Assembly: GCA_946481695.1 (NCBI GenBank) | Contig: CAMLON010000009.1 | Location: forward strand, 1 to 59,815 | Length of the DNA stretch: 59,815 nt | From: an uncultured Bartonella sp. | GTDB taxonomy: Bacteria > Pseudomonadota > Alphaproteobacteria > Rhizobiales > Rhizobiaceae | Reading direction: 5' to 3' | Shown here: in pieces, positions 28,167-37,717 of the stretch | Position numbering within the stretch: position 1 is the first letter of the stretch | Layout: every line of letters starts with the position of its first letter | Made by a program: the position numbers and the translations under genes | The notes under the pieces: model-generated | What the model saw: only the letters and a program-made list of their open reading frames with translations | What the model was told of the DNA's origin: nothing | Database searches by the model: none

Positions 28167-28506
28167 TGTTTTGCCTTTCTTCTGTTAATCTTTGTCGACT
28201 TTCGGCGCAGAGCCTCTGCGACTTGCCTATTCGGTCGAACCGAAGAAGAAAGGACGCGTGTTTCGAGACATTCGAGAGCGGAGACACGGGAGGCTTGAAA
28301 CATTAATATTTCCTGCCGCTTGAAAAAAGCGACCCTCCGTTCAACCCCCGGCCAAATGTCGACAATGAACGGGCGGTGTTTACAGGTTATTTGGAAAAAT
28401 AGCAAGTGAGGAAAGCAACTAAAATATGTTTTTGGGTTGGAAGAACGATGCTGTCGATATATGAGTGATGAAAATGCAAACAGCCAATTTTCGGAGTTCT
28501 GGCAAA
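28167..28506. other. Divergent leader region, rpsF / PAP2 gene
   Basis: This region of about 340 bp holds the promoters of two divergent genes. The rpsF side has two perfect hairpins: CGCAG-AGCCT-CTGCG extended to 7 bp (28206-28220), and TTCGG-TCGAA-CCGAA (28230-28244). A third, CGCTT-GAAAA-AAGCG, is near 28317-28331. None is followed by a T run on the rpsF strand, so they look like leader structure and not terminators. Confidence 0.5.
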
Positions 28507-29091
28507 ATGGCTTTTCTGGAAAATATCGACATTCTCATTTTCAATTTCTTCGCCGCGACCCCGCAAACATCTACGCTGGTTGCGTATTTCGGAATAGGGT
28601 GTGCGAAATTTCTCATTTATTTTATTCCTTTTCATCTCATTATATTGTGGTTTCTCGGGGGGCGAGGTGAAAGACAAGCGGCACTTTCCATTGTGATTTC
28701 AGTTGCCATAGCGCTGATCTTAAGTTTTATTATAGGACATCTTTTTTATCGACCGCGCCCTTTTGTGGCGGGAATCGTCAAAGCTCTTATTGAACACAAG
28801 GAAAATGCGTCCTTCCCGAGTAATCATGCTTTGATTTTTACAATCTATGTTTTTTCATTATATTGGTATCGTTATAAACAGGTTGCGCGCGTCGCACTTG
28901 TTCTAGGGCTACTCACTTGTTGGGGCCGCATCTTTACTGGCGTACATTATCCCTCCGACATCCTAGGAGGGGTTGTTTTGGGGCTTGTTATTTCTGTGCT
29001 TGTTATCCGTTTTCTTATACCGTTTGTGCCGAAGTTTGTTTATGAGCTCCCGTATTCACCGAAAGGCAGGGGAACAGATTTACAAGCCTAA
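28507..29091 (+). CDS. PAP2 phosphatase, BcrC-like undecaprenyl-diphosphatase candidate
   Basis: A 194-residue membrane protein with the three PAP2 motifs: YRPRPF, the FPSNHA form of motif II, and GRIFTGVHYPSD. The PSNHA wording is typical of BcrC-type enzymes, which recycle undecaprenyl diphosphate for cell-wall synthesis; the lipid substrate is inference. I choose the ATG at 28507, because GGAG lies 10 bp upstream and it gives a normal N-terminus. Earlier in-frame GTG/ATG codons (28465-28474) would add a polar stretch. Confidence 0.85.
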   Translation: MAFLENIDILIFNFFAATPQTSTLVAYFGIGCAKFLIYFIPFHLIILWFLGGRGERQAALSIVISVAIALILSFIIGHLFYRPRPFVAGIVKALIEHKENASFPSNHALIFTIYVFSLYWYRYKQVARVALVLGLLTCWGRIFTGVHYPSDILGGVVLGLVISVLVIRFLIPFVPKFVYELPYSPKGRGTDLQA

Positions 29092-29174
29092 TGCGTGATG
29101 TCCGGCTTGACTTTATGCTGTTTTATAGGTCAAGACCTCTTAATCTTTGTTTTTAAGCCAGGGAGTATACTCTA

Positions 29175-30119
29175 ATGGTTTGTGCATTTACGTTTCCCGG
29201 TCAGGGAAGTCAGACAGTTGGTATGGGCAAGGCTCTTTCGGATCAATTTCCTGAAGCGCGGGCAGTATTTGAAGAAGTCGATGATGCTTTGGGCGAAAAA
29301 CTTTCGTCGGTTATGTTCGAAGGGCCGGAAGATGTTTTGACATTGACCGCCAATGCGCAACCGGCATTGATGGCAGTTTCCATGGCTGTTATCAGAGTGC
29401 TTGAGAAGAATGGCCTTGATCTTAAGAACAAGGTTTCATTTGTTGCGGGACATTCTCTTGGTGAATATTCTGCTCTTTGTGCTGCCGGTACCTTCAGTCT
29501 AGCTGACACTGCGCGGCTACTTAGAACTCGTGGAAATGCAATGCAGGAAGCAGTTGCCGTGGGCGAAGGGGCTATGGCGGCAATTATCGGTCTTGAAGAA
29601 AACGTTGTTGCAGAAATTTGTAGTTCGGTTCTGGGAGAAGGTGTTTGCGAGATTGCCAATGATAATGGCGGCGGGCAACTTGTTATTTCAGGCGCAACAA
29701 AAGCCGTCAATGCAGCGGTAAAACTTGCAACGGAAAAGGGTGCAAAAAGAGCCATTCTGCTTTCTGTTTCGGCACCGTTCCATTCAAGTTTGATGCAGCC
29801 GGCTGCCGAAGCAATGCATGATGCTCTTCTAGATGTAAATAAACTTCCACCGGTTGTGCCGGTTGTTCCCAATATTTCTGTGAAACCGGAAACCGATCCG
29901 GATAAGATCATTGAACTGCTGGTACGTCAGGTAACAGGTCGGGTCAGGTGGCGCGAAACCGTGGAATGGTTTGCTGCACATAATGTCGACACACTTTTTG
30001 AAATCGGCTGCGGGAAAGTGCTGACTGGACTTGCAAGGCGAATCGACCGGAATTTGACCGGTTTGGCCGTTGGAACAGCAGACGAGATAGAAAATGCCCT
30101 GAAGGCACTAGGCGTATAA
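29175..30119 (+). CDS. fabD: Malonyl-CoA:ACP transacylase
   Basis: FabD loads malonate onto acyl carrier protein for type II fatty acid synthesis. The 314-residue protein starts with FTFPGQGSQTVGMG. It has the nucleophile Ser94 in GHSLGEYSA and the later SAPFHS block with the catalytic His. It opens the fab cluster, with fabG 15 bp downstream. Confidence 0.97.
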   Translation: MVCAFTFPGQGSQTVGMGKALSDQFPEARAVFEEVDDALGEKLSSVMFEGPEDVLTLTANAQPALMAVSMAVIRVLEKNGLDLKNKVSFVAGHSLGEYSALCAAGTFSLADTARLLRTRGNAMQEAVAVGEGAMAAIIGLEENVVAEICSSVLGEGVCEIANDNGGGQLVISGATKAVNAAVKLATEKGAKRAILLSVSAPFHSSLMQPAAEAMHDALLDVNKLPPVVPVVPNISVKPETDPDKIIELLVRQVTGRVRWRETVEWFAAHNVDTLFEIGCGKVLTGLARRIDRNLTGLAVGTADEIENALKALGV

Positions 30120-30134
30120 TTGAGGAATTTGACG

Positions 30135-30872
30135 ATGTTTGATTTGAAAGGGCGTAAGGCACTTGTAACCGGAGCAACCGGCGGCATAGGAGAAGCAATA
30201 GCTCACCAGTTGCATGAGCAAGGTGCAATAGTTGGCCTTCATGGGACACGCGAGGAAAAATTAAAAGCTTTGGCTCATGACCTTGGCGATAATTGTTTTA
30301 TCTTTCCGGCAGATCTTTCCAAACGCGAAGAAGTGGCAGCATTGGCTGAAAAAGCCGAAAACACGCTCGATGGTGTAGATATTCTGGTCAATAATGCCGG
30401 AATTACCCGCGATGGTCTTTTCGTTCGTATGAGTGATCGCGATTGGGATGATGTGTTGGCGGTTAATCTGTCAGCTGTATTTTTTCTGACACGAGCTTTG
30501 ACTCATCCAATGATGCGCCGCCGCTATGGGCGCATTATCAATATTTCCTCTATTGTCGGTGTTACCGGCAATCCCGGTCAAACCAATTATTGTGCAACGA
30601 AAGCCGGTGTCATCGGTTTCTCGAAATCTCTTGCTCAAGAAATTGCAAGCCGTAATGTGACCGTCAATTGCATTGCTCCGGGTTTTATTGAGTCGGCAAT
30701 GACAGATAAACTCAATGACAAACAAAAGGAAACCATCATGTCTGCTATTCCGATGAAGCGGATAGGGACAACTAAAGATGTGGCAGCTGCTGCTATTTAT
30801 CTTGCAAGCGACGAGGCGGCCTTTGTTACCGGTCAGACATTACACGTCAATGGCGGAATGGCAATGATTTGA
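30135..30872 (+). CDS. fabG: 3-oxoacyl-ACP reductase
   Basis: FabG reduces 3-oxoacyl-ACP with NADPH. The 245-residue length is exactly usual. The cofactor loop TGATGGIG is at 12-19, NNAG at 86-89, the Ser in NISSI and Y152-x3-K156 (YCATK). The ATG at 30135 has GAGGA eight bases upstream, which rules out the TTG at 30120. A gap of about 350 bp separates it from acpP. Confidence 0.97.
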   Translation: MFDLKGRKALVTGATGGIGEAIAHQLHEQGAIVGLHGTREEKLKALAHDLGDNCFIFPADLSKREEVAALAEKAENTLDGVDILVNNAGITRDGLFVRMSDRDWDDVLAVNLSAVFFLTRALTHPMMRRRYGRIINISSIVGVTGNPGQTNYCATKAGVIGFSKSLAQEIASRNVTVNCIAPGFIESAMTDKLNDKQKETIMSAIPMKRIGTTKDVAAAAIYLASDEAAFVTGQTLHVNGGMAMI

Positions 30873-31224
30873 CAAAACATCCGTAAAGACTCGGGATTAG
30901 AGTTTTTGCGGATGAGAAAAATTGCGGTGTTGTCTTCTAAATTTTGTGCGTTGTGAGCGTTAGCTCTAGAAAAAAGGACACGATTTCGGCACAAAATGAA
31001 GAGAAACACGCGAATTATGGTAAAATATCTTTGCGTCTTGGCGTCGAGCATGGTAATTGGCGCCTTTAAGGCCGGTGAGTAAAACCGGTTGATCCCGTTA
31101 TGGGATATCCACAGGGTGTGTTTGAAAACCTAAAAATGATAGGTGTAAATGCATCTATTGCTTGATTAGATGAGCCCGTGCCGCTAACCAAGGCAGGGAA
31201 AACAACAAAAGTCGAGGATCCGAC
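30873..31224. other. fabG-acpP intergenic region
   Basis: A 352 bp gap that should hold the separate strong promoter of acpP. It contains a possible 28-codon frame (30996-31082) and a 6-bp inverted repeat CATCCG/CGGATG near 30879-30916 without a T run. A TTGAAA with GTAAAT 17 bases downstream, near 31111-31139, is a promoter candidate only. Confidence 0.4.
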
Positions 31225-31461
31225 ATGAGTGATACAGCAGAACGCGTCAAGAAAATCGTCATCGAACATCTTGGTGTTGATGCAAATAAAGTAACCGAAA
31301 ACGCAAGTTTCATTGACGATCTTGGTGCCGATAGTCTTGACACCGTAGAATTGGTCATGGCTTTTGAAGAAGAATTCGGTGTAGAAATTCCGGATGACGC
31401 TGCCGAAACGATTTTGACCGTTGGCGATGCCGTCAAGTTTATTGATAAGGCTTCGGCCTGA
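31225..31461 (+). CDS. acpP: Acyl carrier protein
   Basis: This 78-residue acidic protein carries the growing acyl chain. Ser37 in the DSL motif (GADSLDT) takes the 4'-phosphopantetheine arm, which links it to the coenzyme A pathway that panB feeds. CGAGGA is the ribosome binding site. Confidence 0.98.
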   Translation: MSDTAERVKKIVIEHLGVDANKVTENASFIDDLGADSLDTVELVMAFEEEFGVEIPDDAAETILTVGDAVKFIDKASA

Positions 31462-31571
31462 TTGACCACGGAGGCAGAAACTGGAAAAAGTTTTTGTCTC
31501 CTTTTATTTGTTTTACTCGTGAATGAACGGGTATTTTCGGGTTTAAAGTTGAACGATTGGGATTTGGAAGT

Positions 31572-32834
31572 ATGAGACGTGTCGTCATTACCGGTTTGGG
31601 ATTGGTTTCTCCACTGGCCGGCGACGTGGAACATAGCTGGAAACGGCTTCTTGAAGGCAAAAGCGGCGTTCGTCGTGTTACCGAGTTTGAAGTCGATGAT
31701 CTTCCATGCCAGATAGCAGGCCGTATCCCGTTGGGCGACGGCAGCAATGGCACATTCAATGCCGATCTCCATATGGAACCCAAAGAACAGCGCAAAGTCG
31801 ATCCGTTCATTCTTTACGCAATGGGAGCTGCCGACGAGGCGCTTGATGACGCCGGTTGGCATCCGACAAGTGATGAAGACCAGATTCGTACCGGCGTTAT
31901 GATCGGTTCGGGTATTGGCGGTGTCGAAGGCATTGTTGAAGCCGGGTATACATTGCGCGACAAAGGGCCAAGGCGCATATCGCCTTTTTTTATTCCCGGT
32001 CGCCTCATCAATCTCGCATCGGGCTACGTTTCGATAAAACATCAGTTGCGTGGGCCTAATCATGCAGTCGTCACTGCGTGTTCTACAGGTTCACACGCGA
32101 TTGGCGATGCTTCCCGTCTCATCGCGCTTGATGATGCCGATGTTATGCTCGCAGGCGGAACCGAATCTCCTGTCAATCGTATTTCGTTAGCAGGATTTGC
32201 GGCTTGCAAGGCACTTTCTACAGGCCGTAACAATGACCCCGAACATGCCTCGCGTCCATATGACGTTGATCGCGACGGATTTGTAATGGGGGAGGGGTCT
32301 GCCATTGTCGTTTTGGAAGAACTCGAACACGCCAAAAAACGCGGCGCAAAAATTTATGCCGAAGTTATCGGCTACGGTTTGTCCGGTGATGCCCACCATA
32401 TAACCGCGCCATCCGAGAGCGGCGAGGGTGCCGAACGGTGCATGCGCGCAGCCATTAAACGCGCCGGAATCGATCCATCCGAAATTGACTATATCAATGC
32501 ACATGGGACTTCGACCATGGCTGATACGATCGAGCTAGCGGCTGTCGAACGAGTTATGGGGGAAAATGCTTCGAAAGTATCGATGTCCTCTACAAAATCG
32601 TCAATAGGCCATCTTTTGGGCGCAGCCGGCGCTGCGGAAGCTATTTTTAGTGTGCTTGCAATACGTGATAATATAGCACCGGCGACAATCAATCTGGATC
32701 ATCCCTCTGTCGAGACGAAGATAGATCTTGTTCCGCATAAGCCGCGGGAACGCAAGATTGACACTGTTCTATCCAATTCATTCGGATTTGGTGGAACCAA
32801 TGCATCCTTGATTATGCGGCGCTTTTCAAAATAA
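31572..32834 (+). CDS. fabF: 3-oxoacyl-ACP synthase II
   Basis: FabF condenses malonyl-ACP with acyl-ACP and is important for temperature control of unsaturated chains. The 420-residue product has the catalytic Cys170 (VTACSTGSH), and the two His in NAHGTST and SIGHLLGAAG. It ends with the SFGFGGTNASL block. The ATG at 31572 fits the family N-terminus MRRVVITGLG; an upstream TTG is rejected. Confidence 0.97.
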   Translation: MRRVVITGLGLVSPLAGDVEHSWKRLLEGKSGVRRVTEFEVDDLPCQIAGRIPLGDGSNGTFNADLHMEPKEQRKVDPFILYAMGAADEALDDAGWHPTSDEDQIRTGVMIGSGIGGVEGIVEAGYTLRDKGPRRISPFFIPGRLINLASGYVSIKHQLRGPNHAVVTACSTGSHAIGDASRLIALDDADVMLAGGTESPVNRISLAGFAACKALSTGRNNDPEHASRPYDVDRDGFVMGEGSAIVVLEELEHAKKRGAKIYAEVIGYGLSGDAHHITAPSESGEGAERCMRAAIKRAGIDPSEIDYINAHGTSTMADTIELAAVERVMGENASKVSMSSTKSSIGHLLGAAGAAEAIFSVLAIRDNIAPATINLDHPSVETKIDLVPHKPRERKIDTVLSNSFGFGGTNASLIMRRFSK

Positions 32835-32943
32835 TACACAATCTTGAGAAAAGTTCATCTTTTCTCCGAGTTCTGCAAATTTTGCCGCAATTTTGCGATA
32901 AGCGGTAAAAACCGGAAATTTATAGCAAACGGGATGTGTGCTT

Positions 32944-34413
32944 ATGTCTGACGAAGAAAAAAAGATGACATCCGACAGGAATGAGTCTTTAACATCAAAG
33001 TCAGAAATAAAGCCATCAGAGCCTAATGAACCGGTAGTTTCGTCGGAGAAAAATCCTCCACTATCAGAAGCCTCTCCGTTATCGGAAAATACAGATAAAA
33101 ATGCCGCGTCAGACAGAGAAAAGCCTGTCGGGCAAGCAGCTTTGCAAAGCGATCGGGACGAAAAAGAAGAGAGAGGTAAAGCAACCTCCGAAGTCCTAAA
33201 ATCATCATCCCTGCCGGAGGCTGAAGCAGCGGGTCAAAATCCTGCGATTTTGCAAAATAGCATACCTCGTGTCTTAGACGATCAATCGGCACAGAATAAT
33301 CAACAGTCTGCTCCGATTGGAAATGATGAAGTTCAGGAAGATCCGGATGATACAAATGAAGCCAGAGGAAAAGCCGACGCAAAAAAAATAAAAGTCAAGC
33401 CGAGTCGGTCAAAGGTTGCCCGCAACCCATTGATTATTCTTGGTAACTTTTTCCTTATGCTGGTGATAGTCATCATTCTGGCAATTACGATACCGATATA
33501 TGTCGGAAAGAATATGTTTGTTGCGGCCGGTCCGCAATCAAACGAGCAAGTGGTTCTTATCAATCAGGGGGCCGGTATCAGGGAAATTGCTTCAATTCTC
33601 GAAAAACAGGGCTTGATAAGATCGGCAGATATTTTTGTTTACGGTGTTGGTTATCAGGATAAGGCAAGGCTTCTGAAAGCTGGTGAATATGCCATACCTC
33701 CACATGCTTCAATGAAGGATATCATGGATATTCTGGTGGAGGGAAAGTCGATCGAGTATGCGTTCACTGTTCCTGAAGGACTTACCGTCGCGCAGGTTTT
33801 CGATCGCCTGGCAGCAAATGATGTTCTGGTCGGCGATTTGCCAAAAGTTTTACCGCCAGAAGGAAGCTTAATGGCCAACACTGTCAATTTTATTCGTGGA
33901 ACCACGCGCGAACAGATTGTCAAACGGTTACGTGACGGGCAACAAAAATTGGTTGCGGATATCTGGGCAAAACGGGCGCCTGATTTACCAATAAGAAATA
34001 TCAACGAGTTCGTAACACTTGCGTCAATTGTGGAAAAAGAAACCGGTATTGCGACCGAACGACCGCAAGTGGCTGCCGTTTTTTATAACAGGCTTGCAAA
34101 GAATATGCGTCTGCAATCGGATCCAACAGTTATTTACGGTTTGTTTGGGGGTAAAGGCAAACCGTCAGATAGACCGATTTATCAATCCGATCTCGATAAA
34201 GACACGCCTTACAATACTTACAAAATAAATGGTCTTCCCCCCACACCGATTGCCAATCCCGGACGGGACGCGCTCGAAGCTGTGGCTAATCCGCCGAAAA
34301 GCGATGCGCTATATTTCGTGGCTGATGGTACAGGCGGTCATGTTTTTTCCAAAACGCTGGACGAACATAATGCGAATGTGCGCAAATGGCGTGCGATGCA
34401 GAAAAATGACTGA
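32944..34413 (+). CDS. mltG: Endolytic murein transglycosylase MltG
   Basis: MltG cuts nascent glycan strands and is thought to end their elongation. The order is: a long disordered N-terminal segment (1-158, rich in Ser, Glu, Lys, Pro and Gln), one membrane helix (about 161-186), a LysM-like region, and the YceG catalytic domain with E364 in IVEKETG. PTPIANPG near the end is also typical. The cytoplasmic extension is much longer than in E. coli (total 489 against about 340). The start is the ATG after GGGATGTGTGC; a GTG two codons upstream is possible. Confidence 0.94.
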   Translation: MSDEEKKMTSDRNESLTSKSEIKPSEPNEPVVSSEKNPPLSEASPLSENTDKNAASDREKPVGQAALQSDRDEKEERGKATSEVLKSSSLPEAEAAGQNPAILQNSIPRVLDDQSAQNNQQSAPIGNDEVQEDPDDTNEARGKADAKKIKVKPSRSKVARNPLIILGNFFLMLVIVIILAITIPIYVGKNMFVAAGPQSNEQVVLINQGAGIREIASILEKQGLIRSADIFVYGVGYQDKARLLKAGEYAIPPHASMKDIMDILVEGKSIEYAFTVPEGLTVAQVFDRLAANDVLVGDLPKVLPPEGSLMANTVNFIRGTTREQIVKRLRDGQQKLVADIWAKRAPDLPIRNINEFVTLASIVEKETGIATERPQVAAVFYNRLAKNMRLQSDPTVIYGLFGGKGKPSDRPIYQSDLDKDTPYNTYKINGLPPTPIANPGRDALEAVANPPKSDALYFVADGTGGHVFSKTLDEHNANVRKWRAMQKND

Positions 34414-35024
34414 TTGGTTTTAACGGTTCCGGATATTTCAAATTTTTCCGGAAAACCGATGCTAATCGGTTCTCTCTCCAAATTGACGACTGTGTTATAG
34501 TCGGTTTTTATTTTCCATAAAGAGTTATCAACGTATAAGTGCCGTTTCGATTCGGGAGTTCATACACGTTTGTGTTATGGTTTTTCATCCTATCTCCTGC
34601 AATTTTTCGAACGCGTTTTTTCATCTTTCGTATTTTTATACTGTCTGTTTGAAAGGTTAATGTTCGGCGGCAGGCATATGAATTGCCTTGTTTATATTTG
34701 ATGTTGTAAAAGCGGCACTTTAACCGGAACCGGTTTAGAAAATGATACCCATCAGATTCTTAAACTATCAGAAAACAGGCACAACGCATGTAATGTATAA
34801 TCACAATTACCTTACAAATTATCGCTATCGGCGGGGTGGTGACACATGCTATTGAATTCAAATTTCCGGCCGATTCAGTTAAGAGGAAGCAGCTTAATTA
34901 AGAGTCTTTGAATTTTTTTGAAAAGCATTGACGGTTAAGGTGAAAAAGTCACTTTCGCTAATGGATTCAACGTGAAAAAAGTGCGTTAACCGTTGATCGG
35001 TATTTTTACAGGAGTTTTTTTACA
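34414..35024. other. Long intergenic region mltG-yicC
   Basis: 611 bp without a supportable gene, unusual within this otherwise compact cluster. It starts with two tandem hairpins (see the terminator entry). Near its right end an 8-bp inverted repeat ACGGTTAA (34931-34938) / TTAACCGT (34986-34993) frames about 47 bp. A separate yicC promoter must lie here. Confidence 0.45.
34455..34515 (+). terminator. Tandem hairpins, terminator of mltG
   Basis: ACCGAT-GCTA-ATCGGT (34455-34470) is followed by CGACT-GTGTTAT-AGTCG (34487-34503), which leads straight into GTTTTTATTTT. The second hairpin plus T run is a credible rho-independent terminator about 75 bp after the stop. Confidence 0.65.
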
Positions 35025-35906
35025 TTGCAGAGTATGACAGGATTTGCCAGAGCGAGTGTATCGACGGAAGGTGCCACTATTGTATGGGAAACTCGCTCAG
35101 TTAATGGCAGAAGTCTTGATTTGAGATTTCGTTCGAATATTGCCATTGATGCCATCGAATATGAATTGAAAAAAAAGGCGGGAGATATTTTTTCACGGGG
35201 AAATATAAATTGCTCGCTTAATGTTTCTTTTTCGGCTGGAAGCAGTCATCCCCGTATCAATCAGGATTACCTTGATTGGGCCTTGAAATTTTCAAACGAA
35301 CTGGAACAAGCTTATGGCATTCAGAAACCGACTATCGACGGACTGTTAGGAATAAAGGGCATCGTCGAATACGGAACGCCGGAAAATGAAACCATCGAAA
35401 ATACCGATTTGAAGCTTGCTATTATTAAAGGGTTCGACGTTTCCCTTCAGGATTTGAGATTTGCCCGTGAAAAAGAAGGAGCAACACTCAATAAAATCCT
35501 GTCCGGACAAATCGATACAATTGAAAAATTGGTAAGCGGAGCCAGAAACGATCCGTCACGTTCGCGCGAAGCGATAAAGGAACGACTAAAAACGCAGGTG
35601 GCTGCACTTCTTGACTCCAGTGATAAACTTGATGACCAACGGCTGGAAATGGAAGCGGTCCTTCTTGTAACCAAAGTCGATATTCAGGAAGAACTTGACC
35701 GGCTTGACGGCCACATCGAAGCAGCAAGATATTTGCTTGGATTGAACGAACCTGTTGGTCGTCGATTGGACTTTCTGGCTCAGGAATTTAATCGTGAAGC
35801 CAATACACTTTGCTCCAAAGCGCATACGGCTTCCCTTTCTGCAGCAGGTCTGTCATTAAAGGCGGTGATTGACCAGTTCAGAGAACAAATTCAGAATGTC
35901 GAATAG
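35025..35906 (+). CDS. yicC: YicC family endoribonuclease-type protein
   Basis: YicC-family proteins are RNases or adaptors that target small RNAs and mRNA; the gene usually sits before gmk, as here. The 293-residue protein has the N-terminal MTGFARA block and the C-terminal GRRLDFLAQEFNREANTL block. The start is a TTG (35025), because AGGAG lies 10 bases upstream of it; the ATG three codons later is too far from that site. Confidence 0.93.
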   Translation: MQSMTGFARASVSTEGATIVWETRSVNGRSLDLRFRSNIAIDAIEYELKKKAGDIFSRGNINCSLNVSFSAGSSHPRINQDYLDWALKFSNELEQAYGIQKPTIDGLLGIKGIVEYGTPENETIENTDLKLAIIKGFDVSLQDLRFAREKEGATLNKILSGQIDTIEKLVSGARNDPSRSREAIKERLKTQVAALLDSSDKLDDQRLEMEAVLLVTKVDIQEELDRLDGHIEAARYLLGLNEPVGRRLDFLAQEFNREANTLCSKAHTASLSAAGLSLKAVIDQFREQIQNVE

Positions 35907-35967
35907 ACTGATATTTTGAAATTTTGTGCCCTGAGGTGGTCACGAAAAATTTGAAGGACAATGTATA

Positions 35968-36636
35968 ATGGAAAACACCTCTGAACGTGAACGCAATTTA
36001 AAGAACGCGGGCAAAAGACGCGGAGTGTTGATGGTAATTTCATCGCCATCGGGGGCAGGAAAATCCACATTGTCACGTTTGTTGCTGGAAGATGGTCATC
36101 TTGGCTTGTCGATTAGTGTGACGACGCGCGAACGCCGGTCAAGCGAGATAAACGGGGTTCATTATCATTTTATAAGCAAAGAAGAATTCGAGCGTAAGCG
36201 CGATAATGATGAATTGATCGAATGGGCGGAAGTTCATGGTCATTATTACGGTACATTGCGTGAAACAGTGGATAAAGCTTTGGCAGCAGGGCGCGATATG
36301 CTCTTCGATATCGACTATCAGGGCGCACAACAATTGCAGGAGAAGATGCCTGATGATGTTGTTTCCATTTTTATTCTTCCACCGTCAATGAAAGAATTGA
36401 AGTCACGCTTGAATAGACGTGCTGAAGATGCGCCGGACGTCATCGACCTCAGGCTCCACAACGCCCGAGGTGAGATAGAACATTATAAATCTTATGACTA
36501 TGTGATTATTAATGACGATTTGGAGCAATCTTTCTCACTCATTAAAACGATTCATCTTGCTGAAGCGATGAAACGGCGGCGCTGCCTTTACATTGATTCG
36601 TTTGTAGATGGATTGCTACAGGAAAAACTTGAATAG
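35968..36636 (+). CDS. gmk: Guanylate kinase
   Basis: Gmk phosphorylates GMP to GDP with ATP. The P-loop [10 protein letters not shown] is at 25-34 and the GMP-binding block TTRERR is near 50. The family stretch [11 protein letters not shown] follows. The 222-residue length is normal for alphaproteobacteria. GAAGGA is the ribosome binding site. It follows yicC by about 60 bp. Confidence 0.97.
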   Translation: MENTSERERNLKNAGKRRGVLMVISSPSGAGKSTLSRLLLEDGHLGLSISVTTRERRSSEINGVHYHFISKEEFERKRDNDELIEWAEVHGHYYGTLRETVDKALAAGRDMLFDIDYQGAQQLQEKMPDDVVSIFILPPSMKELKSRLNRRAEDAPDVIDLRLHNARGEIEHYKSYDYVIINDDLEQSFSLIKTIHLAEAMKRRRCLYIDSFVDGLLQEKLE

Positions 36637-36880
36637 ATTTATTCAGGTTGAACAGGCACAAGCAAAAAGCCTGATCGGCTGCTCATTGAACAACTGATGA
36701 GAAAAAAGTAGGTAAATCTGTTTTGTCTCATGCGATGAAATTTTGGAAAAGTCGAACGAGCGAACTTGTGGGGCAGTAAATGTTGGCTACTAAACCAAAA
36801 ATCACAACTCTCGGAGGGATAGCAGACCTTATATTCCGCCACAGTTTTAGAGTTTTAACTTTTATGGCTTAATCTCTTCC

Positions 36881-37717
36881 TCACGGTCTAGTATCAATTG
36901 CTTGAGCTAGAGAGACAAATTCCTTTATATCAAGAGTTTCTGCACGGCGTGTGCTATCAATTCCCGTTTTTTCCAATAAAGCTTCTCCACCAAGCGATTT
37001 GAGACTTTGGCGGAGCATCTTTCTTCTTTGTCCGAATGCCGCTTTGGTAACCTTCTCAAGGCTCTCTACTGTGCAGGGTAGGGGATTACCATTGGGGATA
37101 ATGTGAACGACTGAAGATGTCACCTTTGGTGGAGGCGTGAAGGCCTGCCGCGGAACATCAAAGGCAATTCGCGCATGCGTGCGCCAACCGGCAAGAACCG
37201 CCAAACGACCATAATGTGGCGTACGTGGAAGTGCTACAATGCGTTGGGCTACCTCTTTTTGGAACATCAGCGTCATGGATTGATAAAAAGGCGGCCAAGG
37301 TTCAACTGTAAGCCAGCGGATTAATAGTTCGGTGCCGATGTTATAAGGAAGATTGGCAACGATGGCGGGTTTTTCTCCACTTTTGAAAAGGCTTTCAAAA
37401 TTTTCCTCAAGAGCATCCCCTGATATGATTTTGAGTCTATCGGGATACGCATTGGAAATTTCTTCAAGTGCAGCAAGGCAGCGTGTGTCACGTTCGATAA
37501 CTGTAACTATGGCGCCTTGTGAAAGTAGGGCGCGTGTAAGCCCTCCCGGACCGGGCCCGATTTCCAATACGTCTTTGCCCTCTAGATCGCCTGCCTGACG
37601 GGCAATTTTTGCGGTTAAATTGAGGTCGAATAGAAAATTCTGTCCAAGAGATTTTTTTGCACTGAGTCCGAAAGTTTCTATGACTTCTCGCAGTGGTGGA
37701 AGTGAATCAATTGTCAT
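36881..37717 (-). CDS. rsmA: 16S rRNA dimethyladenosine transferase (KsgA)
   Basis: RsmA dimethylates two adjacent adenines at the 3' end of 16S rRNA as a late small-subunit check. The motifs are QNFLFD near 26-31, SAM site LEIGPGPGG at 51-59 and the catalytic NLPY at 122-125. The product is 278 residues. Its ATG overlaps the pdxA stop by four bases (ATGA), and it ends the lpt operon. Confidence 0.97.
   Translation of the reverse strand: MTIDSLPPLREVIETFGLSAKKSLGQNFLFDLNLTAKIARQAGDLEGKDVLEIGPGPGGLTRALLSQGAIVTVIERDTRCLAALEEISNAYPDRLKIISGDALEENFESLFKSGEKPAIVANLPYNIGTELLIRWLTVEPWPPFYQSMTLMFQKEVAQRIVALPRTPHYGRLAVLAGWRTHARIAFDVPRQAFTPPPKVTSSVVHIIPNGNPLPCTVESLEKVTKAAFGQRRKMLRQSLKSLGGEALLEKTGIDSTRRAETLDIKEFVSLAQAIDTRP

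Noticed and set aside
29243..29911. Leftward 222-codon frame
   Set aside because: Antisense to fabD; Ser/Ala-rich low-quality translation.
31155..32063. Leftward 302-codon frame
   Set aside because: It is the antisense shadow of acpP and fabF, both certain.
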